Source of the DNA: Phycisphaerae bacterium
Lineage (GTDB): Bacteria > Planctomycetota > Phycisphaerae > UBA1845
Assembly: GCA_029260115.1 (NCBI GenBank)
Contig: JAJDDW010000074.1
Location: 1 to 36,286, forward strand
DNA: 36,286 nucleotides
Direction: 5' to 3'
The stretch's first letter is position 1; each line of letters starts with the position of its first letter. This document shows, piece by piece, positions 25,973-33,690 of this stretch. The notes beneath the pieces were generated by a model. That model searched no databases, was not told the DNA's origin, and saw only the letters and a program-made list of their open reading frames with translations. Position numbers and translations under genes: made by a program.

Positions 25973-26112
25973 TACGAATACCAGATATAGATTTTTTCAT
26001 ATCAAGACTACCACATATAGTGATCCGGGGTATTACCAATAGATTCACCCGGCAATTGGATATCGGTTGAACCTTACCAACGCGTTTGCCGCTATGATAC
26101 TTTTCATGCCAA

Positions 26113-26143
26113 AAGTATAATAACGACGAAGCTTATTATACTT
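26113..26143. promoter_or_regulatory. Inverted-repeat operator candidate upstream of the Fic gene
   Basis: AAGTATAATAA (26113-26123) and TTATTATACTT (26133-26143) are perfect reverse complements with a 9-base spacer, and GCC/GGC (26108-26110, 26144-26146) continue the pairing after two unpaired A. The left arm includes TATAAT (26116-26121), so a protein bound here would cover a possible -10 box. It ends 24 bases before the Fic ATG. Autoregulatory operators of this form are common for Fic and toxin-type genes, but no separate antitoxin is present. Confidence 0.6.
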
Positions 26144-26166
26144 GGCTTCCGTAACGAGGATCAGAC

Positions 26167-27330
26167 ATGCAGCCGTCAGATTTTACAGACAAGAGGTGGG
26201 GACGACTCATGCAGATGCCTGAGGATTATTGGGCGTTTGTTCCGGGCGAGTTACCACCCAAACTGGTCTGGAACGATGCGCTAGTAGGGGCATTATCAGA
26301 CGCAGATAGGGGCTTAGGCGAATTAGCAGGCGTGGGTCGCAACATTCCCAACCCGCACTTGTTAATTTGGCCATTCATTCGTCGAGAAGCTGTACTTTCC
26401 AGTAAGATAGAAGGTACGCAATCCACGATCAACGATCTGCTACTTTTCGAAGCTACGCCTGAAATGCATCCACTGGTAAGTGATGTTCATGAAGTAGTTA
26501 ATTATGTGCGCGCATTGGACTACGGAATTGAGAGAGTCAAAACTTTCCCGATTAGCTCGCGTCTTATTTGCGAACTACACGAACGATTGATGGATGGGGT
26601 GCGCGGCGAGAACATGACGCCTGGGAAATATCGTACCTCACAAAATTGGATAGGCCCAGCAGGCTACACACTCAACCAAGCAAGCTATGTGCCACCACCG
26701 CCAGCAGAGCTGCCCGATACACTGAGCGCCTTGGAAAAATTTATTCATCACGATGGAAAACGGCCACCACTTATAGAATTAGCCATGGTTCATTATCAGT
26801 TTGAAGCCATCCACCCTTTTCTTGACGGAAATGGACGGATAGGCCGATTGCTAATTACATTACTATTGTGTAAACGAGATATTTTACCTCAGCCATTGCT
26901 CTACCTCAGTGGCTACTTTGAAAAACATCGTGAAGCTTATGCAGAGCATCTCTGGCAGGTCAGCCGTGCGGGGAAGTGGGAAGACTGGATTACCTTTTTC
27001 TTGCGCGGTGTGAGTGAACAATCGTTGGATGCTATTGGCCGAGCCAAGCTTTTGGTTGCACTTCGTGAAACATTCCTCAGCAAATGCCGAGAACAAACTT
27101 CGTCCAACGCACCGGCTATACTGCTTGATGAACTTTTCCAAAACCCTTACATCACGGCCAGGGGGGCGTCCGAGTTAATGAAAATCACAGCAAAAGCTGC
27201 CCAGGCCAATATAACTAAACTTTGCAAGATATGTATTCTAGAAGAAACAACCGGACGTAAGCGTGACCGAGTTTACGTCGCCCGGAAAATTATTGATGTA
27301 GTGAACAATCCACTCGATACACTCACTTAG
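26167..27330 (+). CDS. Fic family protein (SoFic-like AMPylase)
   Basis: A Fic-domain enzyme predicted to transfer AMP from ATP to Ser, Thr or Tyr of target proteins. The catalytic motif HPFLDGNGRIGR is complete at residues 216-227, with His216. The N-terminal Fic_N domain (PF13784-like) contains the inhibitory motif SSKIEG at residues 78-83 (S-x-x-x-E-G), so it is a class II protein that inhibits itself and needs no partner antitoxin. The C-terminal 80 residues (ITARGASELMKITAKAAQANI, KRDRVYVARKIID) form a winged-helix domain as in SoFic. Length 387 is typical. GAGGA six bases before the ATG is a good ribosome site. The locus is more AT-rich than its neighbours, which may indicate transfer. 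It overlaps the convergent next gene by eight bases. Confidence 0.93.
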   Translation: MQPSDFTDKRWGRLMQMPEDYWAFVPGELPPKLVWNDALVGALSDADRGLGELAGVGRNIPNPHLLIWPFIRREAVLSSKIEGTQSTINDLLLFEATPEMHPLVSDVHEVVNYVRALDYGIERVKTFPISSRLICELHERLMDGVRGENMTPGKYRTSQNWIGPAGYTLNQASYVPPPPAELPDTLSALEKFIHHDGKRPPLIELAMVHYQFEAIHPFLDGNGRIGRLLITLLLCKRDILPQPLLYLSGYFEKHREAYAEHLWQVSRAGKWEDWITFFLRGVSEQSLDAIGRAKLLVALRETFLSKCREQTSSNAPAILLDELFQNPYITARGASELMKITAKAAQANITKLCKICILEETTGRKRDRVYVARKIIDVVNNPLDTLT

Positions 27331-27874
27331 CGGAATCATGGCTCGTCCGCTGTGCTTCGGCGCGTTCAACGAACAGCTCAGCTTCCATTCGCGTGGAAAA
27401 AATGCGTAATACCTCTTTGACATCCCGTTCTTTCTTTAGAGAAATAATAGCCCCCAATGGCGAAGGCTTTACTGAGATGTGCGTGATATTACTCCATGGA
27501 ATGAAGACCGGCTCCTTTTTTTCCACACGAAACATGAGCCCGTGTGGCATGATCGCTGCAAACCTGCCATGTCGATAGAGCGACCAAAACCTTCTAATCT
27601 GGACTGCCCACAACGCCAGAACACCTAACACGAACAATACCGTTACAAAATTTGGCAGCACTAATAGAACTCGAGAAAACATGGTTGCTATCCAGTATGT
27701 ACCGAGCAATGGCAAGATCGCTTCTCGCCAACGGAACCGTCGTCGCCAGATAGCCGAGTTTTCGTCGTAAGCTAATCCACATTCTGGGCAGTGATGATTG
27801 GCCGACAATCCGCGCAAGCTGTAATTACATTGCGGGCAAGATTCGAGCGATGCTGTAGCCTTACTTTCAGACAT
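27323..27874 (-). CDS. Zinc-ribbon membrane protein
   Basis: A protein of about 183 residues with an N-terminal zinc ribbon (CPQCNYSLRGL, then CPECG), two membrane segments (around AILPLLGTYWIATMFSRVLLVL and VTVLFVLGVLALWAV), and a cytoplasmic C-terminal domain (FIPWSNITHISVKPSPLGAIIS). The CPxCxYxLRGL ribbon is typical of planctomycete membrane proteins; the C-terminal part resembles PH-like/YcxB-type domains only loosely. No function is known. The ATG at 27874 is favoured by AGGA about four bases upstream; in-frame ATGs at 27895 and 27889 have none. Its end overlaps the Fic gene on the opposite strand by eight bases. Confidence 0.75.
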   Translation of the reverse strand: MSESKATASLESCPQCNYSLRGLSANHHCPECGLAYDENSAIWRRRFRWREAILPLLGTYWIATMFSRVLLVLPNFVTVLFVLGVLALWAVQIRRFWSLYRHGRFAAIMPHGLMFRVEKKEPVFIPWSNITHISVKPSPLGAIISLKKERDVKEVLRIFSTRMEAELFVERAEAQRTSHDSAK

Positions 27875-28112
27875 ACTATCCTGTCGCATAGCCATAGAAA
27901 AATCAACCGGGTGTTCTACCTTAACCGAAGCCTGAAGGTTTTATTGTAGATAGACTTGGAAAGCAAAATTTAGTTGTCGCATGCGAGAATATGGCGAATC
28001 ATTACGGTGTCCGTGATAAGTAACATGATTGCGTTATTGCTTTCAAGGTGCTTCGGTCTCTATAATGGCCACCGATTCATGCACTCAGTACAATCCGTAG
28101 TCGTTTCCTATT

Positions 28113-28280
28113 ATGAACGCAGATTTGCAAGAAGCTCCGCTCGAATTGCATAGATGCTTTAGTGGTCGGGTGGAACAAGATGCCTTGTTCTTAATGCGAG
28201 ACATCATCCGCAATTCTCCAGCAAAACGCTGGCATTGCAAATCACGCCCTGGTATAATACACCGGTTGTGGGTTAGATGA
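28113..28280 (+). CDS. Possible small protein of 55 residues
   Basis: The frame begins MNADLQEAPLELHRCFSGR at 28113 and ends at 28280. A promoter-like TTGCTT-18-TATAAT lies about 45 bases upstream, and an unrelated promoter-like site lies inside the frame. There is no clear ribosome site and I recognise no family. It may be a real short gene, the remnant of one, or chance. Confidence 0.2.
   Translation: MNADLQEAPLELHRCFSGRVEQDALFLMRDIIRNSPAKRWHCKSRPGIIHRLWVR
28250..28258 (+). promoter_or_regulatory. Extended -10 promoter of the Kazal-domain gene
   Basis: TGG followed by a perfect TATAAT (28253-28258) matches the extended -10 consensus TGnTATAAT. Transcription would begin near 28265, giving a leader of about 65 nt that contains the GAGGG ribosome site (28317-28321). 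Confidence 0.6.
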
Positions 28281-28329
28281 TAGCTGCGATTTACTTGTAG
28301 CCAAGTACTCTTCCGAGGGAAAACAAATA

Positions 28330-28812
28330 ATGTCTCGTCTAACAAACTTAGCCATTGTAGCGTTTATATTTAGTGCTGCAGCGCCGTCTGTCTACGCAGT
28401 TTCTCATACATCCGGATATACCAGTGCCAACTTAACGGCACACATAATACTATCATTGCCAGGAGAAGACTGTGGCGGACCATCAGAAATTGAATGCGGC
28501 GCTAATGAGTTTTGCGTACTGCCCTACGGATCTTGTAGCGGCACGTCGGCTATTGGGTTCTGCGTCAGTAATGATGCTAGATGCCTAGGCGTGGTTACCC
28601 CGGTCTGTGGGTGCGATGGTAATACCTACAATAATGAATGTGAAGCTTGGGTATTTAATAATGTCAATGTAGATCATGACGGTATATGCATGCCAATTAG
28701 TATCGGTATCCCGGCCACTTCAACTTGGGGTGTCATATTAATGTCCCTAATCATGATGACCTTTGGAACGGTGGTTTTACGGAGTAAGGCCCGGATACCC
28801 ATAAACAGGTAA
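28330..28812 (+). CDS. Exported Kazal-domain protein with IPTL-CTERM-like tail
   Basis: A 160-residue exported protein. Residues 1-23 are a signal peptide (LTNLAIVAFIFSAAAPSVYA). The middle is cysteine rich (GGPSEIECGANEFCVLPYGSC) and leads to a Kazal-like domain, VCGCDGNTYNNECEAW with spaced Cys up to HDGIC, the fold of many serine-protease inhibitors. The C-terminus IPATSTWGVILMSLIMMTFG followed by RSKAR resembles IPTL-CTERM sorting tails (IPTLSEWG, hydrophobic helix, basic end), which suggests membrane anchoring or processing at the cell surface. GAGGG and an extended -10 promoter lie upstream. Target proteases are unknown; the Kazal call is from the CGCDG(N/K)TYxNxC signature. Confidence 0.85.
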   Translation: MSRLTNLAIVAFIFSAAAPSVYAVSHTSGYTSANLTAHIILSLPGEDCGGPSEIECGANEFCVLPYGSCSGTSAIGFCVSNDARCLGVVTPVCGCDGNTYNNECEAWVFNNVNVDHDGICMPISIGIPATSTWGVILMSLIMMTFGTVVLRSKARIPINR

Positions 28813-28991
28813 AATTGCCCATTTCTTTTGTTTCGCATTGCGCCGAATGCTTGACAAGCAAGTTGTGCTTATGACCGGCAAAGCTACTTGCCGAATCCAC
28901 GCCGGTGAATACCATAGCTAGAAGTAGTGTATGTCTGTGCGCCGTAGCACTTAATCATACATGTGAATTGACATTATCGGGAGAAGCGATC

Positions 28992-29774
28992 ATGGATTGG
29001 GGAATGGCTAATCGGATGGCGGAGATAATTTCTCCGGCTACCGGACGGTGTTTAATGCTGGCGGTGGATCATGGCTATTTTCAAGGACCGACGACAGGAT
29101 TGGAAAAGCCCGGCGAGACGGTCAAGCCGCTACTGCCTTATGCTGATGCCTTGATGATCACCCGTGGTGCACTTAGAAATACGATTGATCCTGGCTTGAA
29201 TGCGCCCGTCGTACTACGGGTATCTGGCGGTACGAGCATTCTTCAAGATGATCTTTCTAGCGAAGATATAACCGTCTCAGCGGAAGACGCTATCCGCCTG
29301 AACGCTTCATGCCTAGCCATCTCGATTTTTGTGGGGTCTGCCAACGAAAAAACAACGCTGGTCAACCTATCGAAGCTTTGCGATAAGGGTCAGCGTTATG
29401 GCATCCCGGTATTAGCGGTGACGGCTGTGGGTAAAGAGATGGCACGCGACGCGCGATACCTGGGCCTGGCCTGTCGCATTGCTGCGGAATTAGGCGCTCA
29501 GATTGTGAAGACATATTATTGCGACGGGTTCGAGAAAATCATCGATGGCTGTCCTGTGCCCGTTATCATCGCGGGCGGAAAAAAAATTGAAGAGCGAGAC
29601 GCTTTGCGATTGGCTTTCCAAGCGATTTCGGCTGGGGCGAGCGGCGTGGATATGGGTCGCAACATTTTTCAATCATCCTGGCCTGTGGCGATGATTCGAG
29701 CGGTGCGATCGATCGTTCATGAGAACAAAACGGATGTCGAAGCCTGGGATATGTTTGAGTCTTTACGAGGCTAA
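28992..29774 (+). CDS. DeoC/LacD-class aldolase or thiolase, LsrF-like
   Basis: A 260-residue class I (Schiff-base) TIM-barrel enzyme most like LsrF, the 3-hydroxy-5-phosphonooxypentane-2,4-dione thiolase of autoinducer-2 breakdown, and the related archaeal-type class I fructose-bisphosphate aldolases. Recognisable parts are LMLAVDHGYFQGPTTGLEKP near the start, the strand bearing the catalytic lysine AQIVKTYYCDGF, and VPVIIAGGKK plus GVDMGRNIFQ for phosphate binding. The substrate is uncertain, because no other lsr gene is present. The ATG at 28992 has GGAG about 8 bases upstream; the frame is open back to 28905. It heads a three-gene operon, 10 bases before the YciI-like gene. Confidence 0.85.
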   Translation: MDWGMANRMAEIISPATGRCLMLAVDHGYFQGPTTGLEKPGETVKPLLPYADALMITRGALRNTIDPGLNAPVVLRVSGGTSILQDDLSSEDITVSAEDAIRLNASCLAISIFVGSANEKTTLVNLSKLCDKGQRYGIPVLAVTAVGKEMARDARYLGLACRIAAELGAQIVKTYYCDGFEKIIDGCPVPVIIAGGKKIEERDALRLAFQAISAGASGVDMGRNIFQSSWPVAMIRAVRSIVHENKTDVEAWDMFESLRG

Positions 29775-29784
29775 GGAAAATATT

Positions 29785-30075
29785 ATGCCGTCTTTCGTAC
29801 TGATTTGTTGGGACGGACCAGAGGGCGTCAATCTTCGTAACACGCACCGCGAAGCTCATGTAGCTTATATTGGGGAGTTGAATGATGAAGGCATGATCCA
29901 TTGCGCAGGCCCCATTAAGAACGATGCGGGCGACCAATCCATCGGCGCGATGATCGTGTTTGAAGCTAAAGATATTGCCGCTGCGCGGGCTATTGCGGAT
30001 GCCGATCCTTACGTCGCTGGCGGTGTTTATCATACTGTGCAAGTGCAACCATTTCGAAAAGTTATACCGGCATGA
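29785..30075 (+). CDS. YciI-like protein
   Basis: A 96-residue protein of the YCII-related (dimeric alpha-beta barrel) superfamily. The family layout is seen in FVLICWDGPEGVNLRNTHR, then EAHVAYIGELNDEGMIHCAGP, GAMIVFEAKDIAAARAIADADPYVAGGV and HTVQVQPF. The conserved His (AHVAYI) and Asp (ADPYV) of the putative active site are both present. The activity of YciI proteins is mostly unknown; muconolactone isomerase-like or dehydrochlorinase reactions occur in relatives. AAGGA precedes the ATG, and its stop overlaps the next gene start by four bases, so it is translationally coupled to the fusion enzyme and probably acts on the same pathway. Confidence 0.88.
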   Translation: MPSFVLICWDGPEGVNLRNTHREAHVAYIGELNDEGMIHCAGPIKNDAGDQSIGAMIVFEAKDIAAARAIADADPYVAGGVYHTVQVQPFRKVIPA

Positions 30076-32171
30076 AATCTCTTTGGAGCGATCAGGACGC
30101 CCGCACCGCTGAAGCACGGTTGCCCAACAGTCTTGGGCCACTCGTCGCACAACGGCTTTATACCGCGCATCTGATCGGAAGTGATGCTTCGCTTGTCTTG
30201 CATGGCGGCGGGAATGTGTCGGTAAAAGCATCGGGCAAGAATTTTCTCGGTGAGGAACTCGAGGCTATCTACGTGAAAGCTTCAGGCACGGATTTATCCC
30301 ATCTCTCGTCCGAAGGACTCACGTCGCTTGATTTACAGCGTCTGCGCAAGATGCGACAGATTGAATCGCTAACCGACGACCAGTTGCGCGATGCCTATAG
30401 TTTGTGTTGTTTGAATGCCAACGCAGCGACACCGTCAATTGAAACACTGCTACATGCGTTCCTGCAGCACCGCTTCGTGGATCACTCACACGCCGACGCG
30501 GTGCTCACGCTAACGAACCAGCTTGACGGTCATGCGCTTATTAAAGAGGCACTGGGCGATTCCGTTGGTATTATCGAATACATAAGGCCCGGGTTATCGT
30601 TGGCGACAGCCGTAGCCAATTTATGCGACAGCCAACCCGATCTCGTCGGCGTGGTGTTAATGAAGCATGGCTTGGTCACGTTTGGGCCTGATGCGCAGTC
30701 GTCCTACGAGGCTCATATAGACATCGTCGATCGCTGCGAAACTTTTATCAGGCAGCGCACGAAGGGTAAATCACTTTCTGTCAACTTCACATGTGAACAA
30801 AAACCTGACGACATTGTCGCGAAAATTGCACCAACGGTCCGTGGCTTGCTGTCGACAAAAAGCGATAAGATCGATCAACTATTCGTGAGGCCAATTTTGG
30901 AATGGCGACATGCGCCGGAGATCATGCAATTCGTCAATAGCGACCGGGCTAAAGTACTCGCATCCGCTTCGCCATTGACTGGCGATCATGTCATTCGCAC
31001 TAAGTCGCGGGCACTGTTTTGTGATGTGCGCGATTGGTCGGATATACCAGCAGCTATCACCACCATCACACAAGCTATCGAAACTTTTCGCAGTGATTAC
31101 AAGAAATACGTACAAGAATATTCCCCGGATGTGGTCCAAGAAGATGGTTATCCGAAGGTTATGCTTTTGCCGGGCGTGGGGGTGTTATGTTGGGGTGATA
31201 CGAAGCTCAGCGCCGGAATCGCAGCTGACATTGCCGAGCAAACTTTGCGGGTGAAGACATACGCTTCGCTGATGGGTAGCTACGAAGGGTTAACCGACGA
31301 GCATTTAGCTGATATGGAATTTCGCACTTTGCAGCGACGTAAACTCAGCGATGCGCCACGGCGGACGCTAGCGGGTCAGGTGGTGGCCATAAGCGGCGGC
31401 GCGGGGGCGATTGGTGTAGCTACGGCGCGTTGCTGTCTCGAGGCTGGCGCGCACGTCGCGCTAGCAGACCTGAATCAAGAGGCCCTTGATCGGGCGGTTA
31501 AGCATCTTTTGGCTATGCAGCGCGAGGGGCGAGTCTTAGCCGTGCGTATGGATGTGACGGATGAACAAAGTGTGTGTGATGGTTATGCTGAGATCGTGCG
31601 AACTTTTGGCGGTGTCGATGTAATCGTTCCCAACGCCGGCGTGGCCCACGTCGCACCGATTGAATCACTGGACGTGCAGCAGTTTCGGCGGGTGATGGAC
31701 ATTAACGCGACGGGCTATCTCACGTTTATGCAAGCTGGCATCCGCATTCTCAAGCAGCAGGGTCTGGGCGGAAACATCATAATCAACGCCAGCAAGAACG
31801 TGTTTGGGCCGGGTAAGGATTTCGGGGCGTATAGCGCATCCAAAGCGGCTGGTCATCAGCTTGGCAAGGTGGCCGCGATCGAGCTTGCGCCACTTGGCAT
31901 TCGCGTAAATATGATTAACGCGGACGCTGTATTTGGAGATCAGGAGACGCCGTCGGGCTTATGGCAAGAGGTTGGCCCACAGCGAGCGAAGCTTCGTGAT
32001 ATGCGAAGCGAAGACCTCCCCGAATACTATCGCAGCAAAAATTTACTCGGCGCGAAAGTAACCGGCGAGCATGTCGGGCGGACAGTCGTCTTTTTCGCCA
32101 GCAATGCCACCCCCACGACCGGTGCCACACTCCCAATCGACGGCGGCGTTGTTGAAGCGTTTCCTCGGTAA
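30072..32171 (+). CDS. Bifunctional aldolase / short-chain dehydrogenase (RhaD-SDR type)
   Basis: A 699-residue fusion. Residues ~1-420 form a class II (adducin-type) aldolase with the metal-binding HSHAD near 138 and MKHGLVTFG near 197; residues ~430-699 form a classical short-chain dehydrogenase: glycine motif SGGAGAIG near 440, NAG motif (VPNAGVAHV), active-site Ser in INASKNVFG and Tyr/Lys in YSASKAAG near 586. The family is known as rhamnulose-1-phosphate aldolase/lactaldehyde dehydrogenase: the aldolase makes dihydroxyacetone phosphate and lactaldehyde, and the dehydrogenase oxidises the latter. The sugar could be L-rhamnose or L-fucose; no kinase or isomerase is present in the window. 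It overlaps the YciI-like gene by four bases. Confidence 0.92.
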   Translation: MKSLWSDQDARTAEARLPNSLGPLVAQRLYTAHLIGSDASLVLHGGGNVSVKASGKNFLGEELEAIYVKASGTDLSHLSSEGLTSLDLQRLRKMRQIESLTDDQLRDAYSLCCLNANAATPSIETLLHAFLQHRFVDHSHADAVLTLTNQLDGHALIKEALGDSVGIIEYIRPGLSLATAVANLCDSQPDLVGVVLMKHGLVTFGPDAQSSYEAHIDIVDRCETFIRQRTKGKSLSVNFTCEQKPDDIVAKIAPTVRGLLSTKSDKIDQLFVRPILEWRHAPEIMQFVNSDRAKVLASASPLTGDHVIRTKSRALFCDVRDWSDIPAAITTITQAIETFRSDYKKYVQEYSPDVVQEDGYPKVMLLPGVGVLCWGDTKLSAGIAADIAEQTLRVKTYASLMGSYEGLTDEHLADMEFRTLQRRKLSDAPRRTLAGQVVAISGGAGAIGVATARCCLEAGAHVALADLNQEALDRAVKHLLAMQREGRVLAVRMDVTDEQSVCDGYAEIVRTFGGVDVIVPNAGVAHVAPIESLDVQQFRRVMDINATGYLTFMQAGIRILKQQGLGGNIIINASKNVFGPGKDFGAYSASKAAGHQLGKVAAIELAPLGIRVNMINADAVFGDQETPSGLWQEVGPQRAKLRDMRSEDLPEYYRSKNLLGAKVTGEHVGRTVVFFASNATPTTGATLPIDGGVVEAFPR

Positions 32172-32317
32172 TAAGACGGATGGATTCGTGGAAAAATACT
32201 CAACCGATTAGCAACCCTGGACAGGTTTGTGAGTAAGATATTCTAGCGGTGGCCTAAGATTCTCGCAGGTCGTCCCGAACGGTGATTCGTCAAAGAATCG
32301 AACAAATGGAGCGAATT

Positions 32318-33628
32318 ATGAGACACCGAGTTATTTTCTATTCTGTCAGTTTGTTAATGCTCTTCAGCGTGACCGCAAACGGCGAAGTAAAACCTGAATC
32401 GCTTCAGACCGCTCGTGTCGGTGAAACCGCCCCGGCTATTGTTCTCGATCAGATTCTGCAAGCGCCTAAGGGCACGCACACAGACTGGGCTTCGCTGCGC
32501 GGTAAGGTTGTTGTGTTGGAATTTTGGTCGACTGGGTGTGCGCCATGTCTGCAATGGTCTCCCTTCGTGAACAAGCTAGAGGAGGCATTTGAGAAAAAGC
32601 CGGTGGTGTTCATTTCAATTACAGATGAGGACGAAGCAACCGTGCGAAGATGCCTTAAAAAATTCCCCATTCACGGGTGGATAGGTATTGATCGAGATAG
32701 GTCAATTCATGACGCCTATGGCATTTATTCATTGCCAACGATGGCTTTAGTGGGTAAAGACGGAACGCTGTTGGGGTGGACCAGCCCCTCGGTTTTGACT
32801 GGCCATCCTGAGATGCTAGAGGCTGCGTTGGCGGGGAAAATACCAGAACATATGAGTATGACGCCTAAGAAAAAGTCCCCGTACATAGACCTTTTTCATG
32901 ATGTTGACGCGATAGCTGTTGGTGAAAAATTGAGCAGCAAGAAAAAGCTGCCGTTGTGCAGCATTCTTATACGTGAATCTGAGGAAGGTGAAAAAAGGCC
33001 GAACAATGGATTAGCCGACCAGAGAAATTCGTTTATTGAATCAGTGACAATGCTCAAAGCGTTAGCCAGTGCATACGATACGACGACCCCCTATATTGTC
33101 AGTGAAAGCCCTTTGCCGGAAAATCCCAAGTACGATGTTCTATTTCGATGGAACAAAAGACGTATGAGCATTGGTAATCGGTTATTGCAGGAAGCGCTTC
33201 AAGCGACTTTTGGTCTAAAAGTTCGGCGAGAAAAGCGAATGATGGACGTTTATGTGTTGGGATACCCTACGGGAAACAAGCCCATATGGGAGCCTTCTCT
33301 ACCAAGTATGGCCTATGACCGCGAGACTGGTCTAACAGCACCAACCAAAGAGATTCTCGAAAGGAAAAAAGCAGGAGAGAATTATTTTGAATCGAGTTCG
33401 AGTATGTCAAACCTAACCCTCAATCTCTCATACGTTGTCGATAAGCCAGTAGTCGATGAGACGAATATTGAAGGATATTTTCACTTCTATTTCCCGTGGG
33501 ACCGCGATCACGACGATACGCAGGTTATTATCAAAGCGCAGCGGGACAAATACGGATTAACGCTATCCTTGGCCAAGCGTGAGATTGAAGTCCTTGCGGT
33601 GTATCAGGCAGACGATAATGAGCAGTAA
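32318..33628 (+). CDS. TlpA/ResA-like thioredoxin fused to a DUF3738-like domain
   Basis: A 436-residue exported protein. Residues 1-22 are a signal peptide (RVIFYSVSLLMLFSVTANG). Residues ~30-180 form a TlpA/AhpC-like thioredoxin domain, with the redox pair Cys74-Ala-Pro-Cys77 in FWSTGCAPC and the cis-proline loop SLPTMALVGKDG. The C-terminal half resembles the DUF3738/TIGR03435 'soil-associated' domain: LQEALQATFGLKVRREKRMMDVYVL and VVDKPVVDETNIEGYFHF. The oxidoreductase part would act on exported thiols; the role of the second domain is unknown. The ATG at 32318 is chosen because GGAG lies six bases upstream and the signal peptide starts there; GTG 32282 and ATG 32306 are alternatives. Confidence 0.85.
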   Translation: MRHRVIFYSVSLLMLFSVTANGEVKPESLQTARVGETAPAIVLDQILQAPKGTHTDWASLRGKVVVLEFWSTGCAPCLQWSPFVNKLEEAFEKKPVVFISITDEDEATVRRCLKKFPIHGWIGIDRDRSIHDAYGIYSLPTMALVGKDGTLLGWTSPSVLTGHPEMLEAALAGKIPEHMSMTPKKKSPYIDLFHDVDAIAVGEKLSSKKKLPLCSILIRESEEGEKRPNNGLADQRNSFIESVTMLKALASAYDTTTPYIVSESPLPENPKYDVLFRWNKRRMSIGNRLLQEALQATFGLKVRREKRMMDVYVLGYPTGNKPIWEPSLPSMAYDRETGLTAPTKEILERKKAGENYFESSSSMSNLTLNLSYVVDKPVVDETNIEGYFHFYFPWDRDHDDTQVIIKAQRDKYGLTLSLAKREIEVLAVYQADDNEQ

Positions 33629-33675
33629 AGCACGATAGTCGCGGACACATCATATCATTTCTGTCGAAAATTCTG

Positions 33676-33681
33676 TATACT
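33676..33681 (+). promoter_or_regulatory. -10 box abutting the prmC start
   Basis: TATACT ends nine bases before the prmC ATG and no ribosome site lies between. Initiation about seven bases after the box would give a leader of zero to three bases. The -35 is not clear. Confidence 0.4.
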
Positions 33682-33690
33682 GCCCCCCGC

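Larger units (their letters stand above)
27896..28329 (+). other. Long gap with two promoter-like sites and a small frame
   Basis: The 434-base gap holds no gene with clear homology. TTGCTT (28037-28042), 18 bases, TATAAT (28061-28066) forms a plausible promoter, followed by a 55-codon frame (28113-28280). A second site, TGG-TATAAT (28250-28258), is an extended -10 promoter placed for the Kazal-domain gene. Confidence 0.45.

Noticed and set aside
26030..26100. TTGAAC-TATGAT promoter for the Fic gene
   Set aside because: The spacer is 20 bases, too long for a standard sigma-70 promoter; left unassigned.
28840..28880. TTGACA at 28851-28856 as promoter of the aldolase operon
   Set aside because: No acceptable -10 hexamer lies 15-19 bases downstream.
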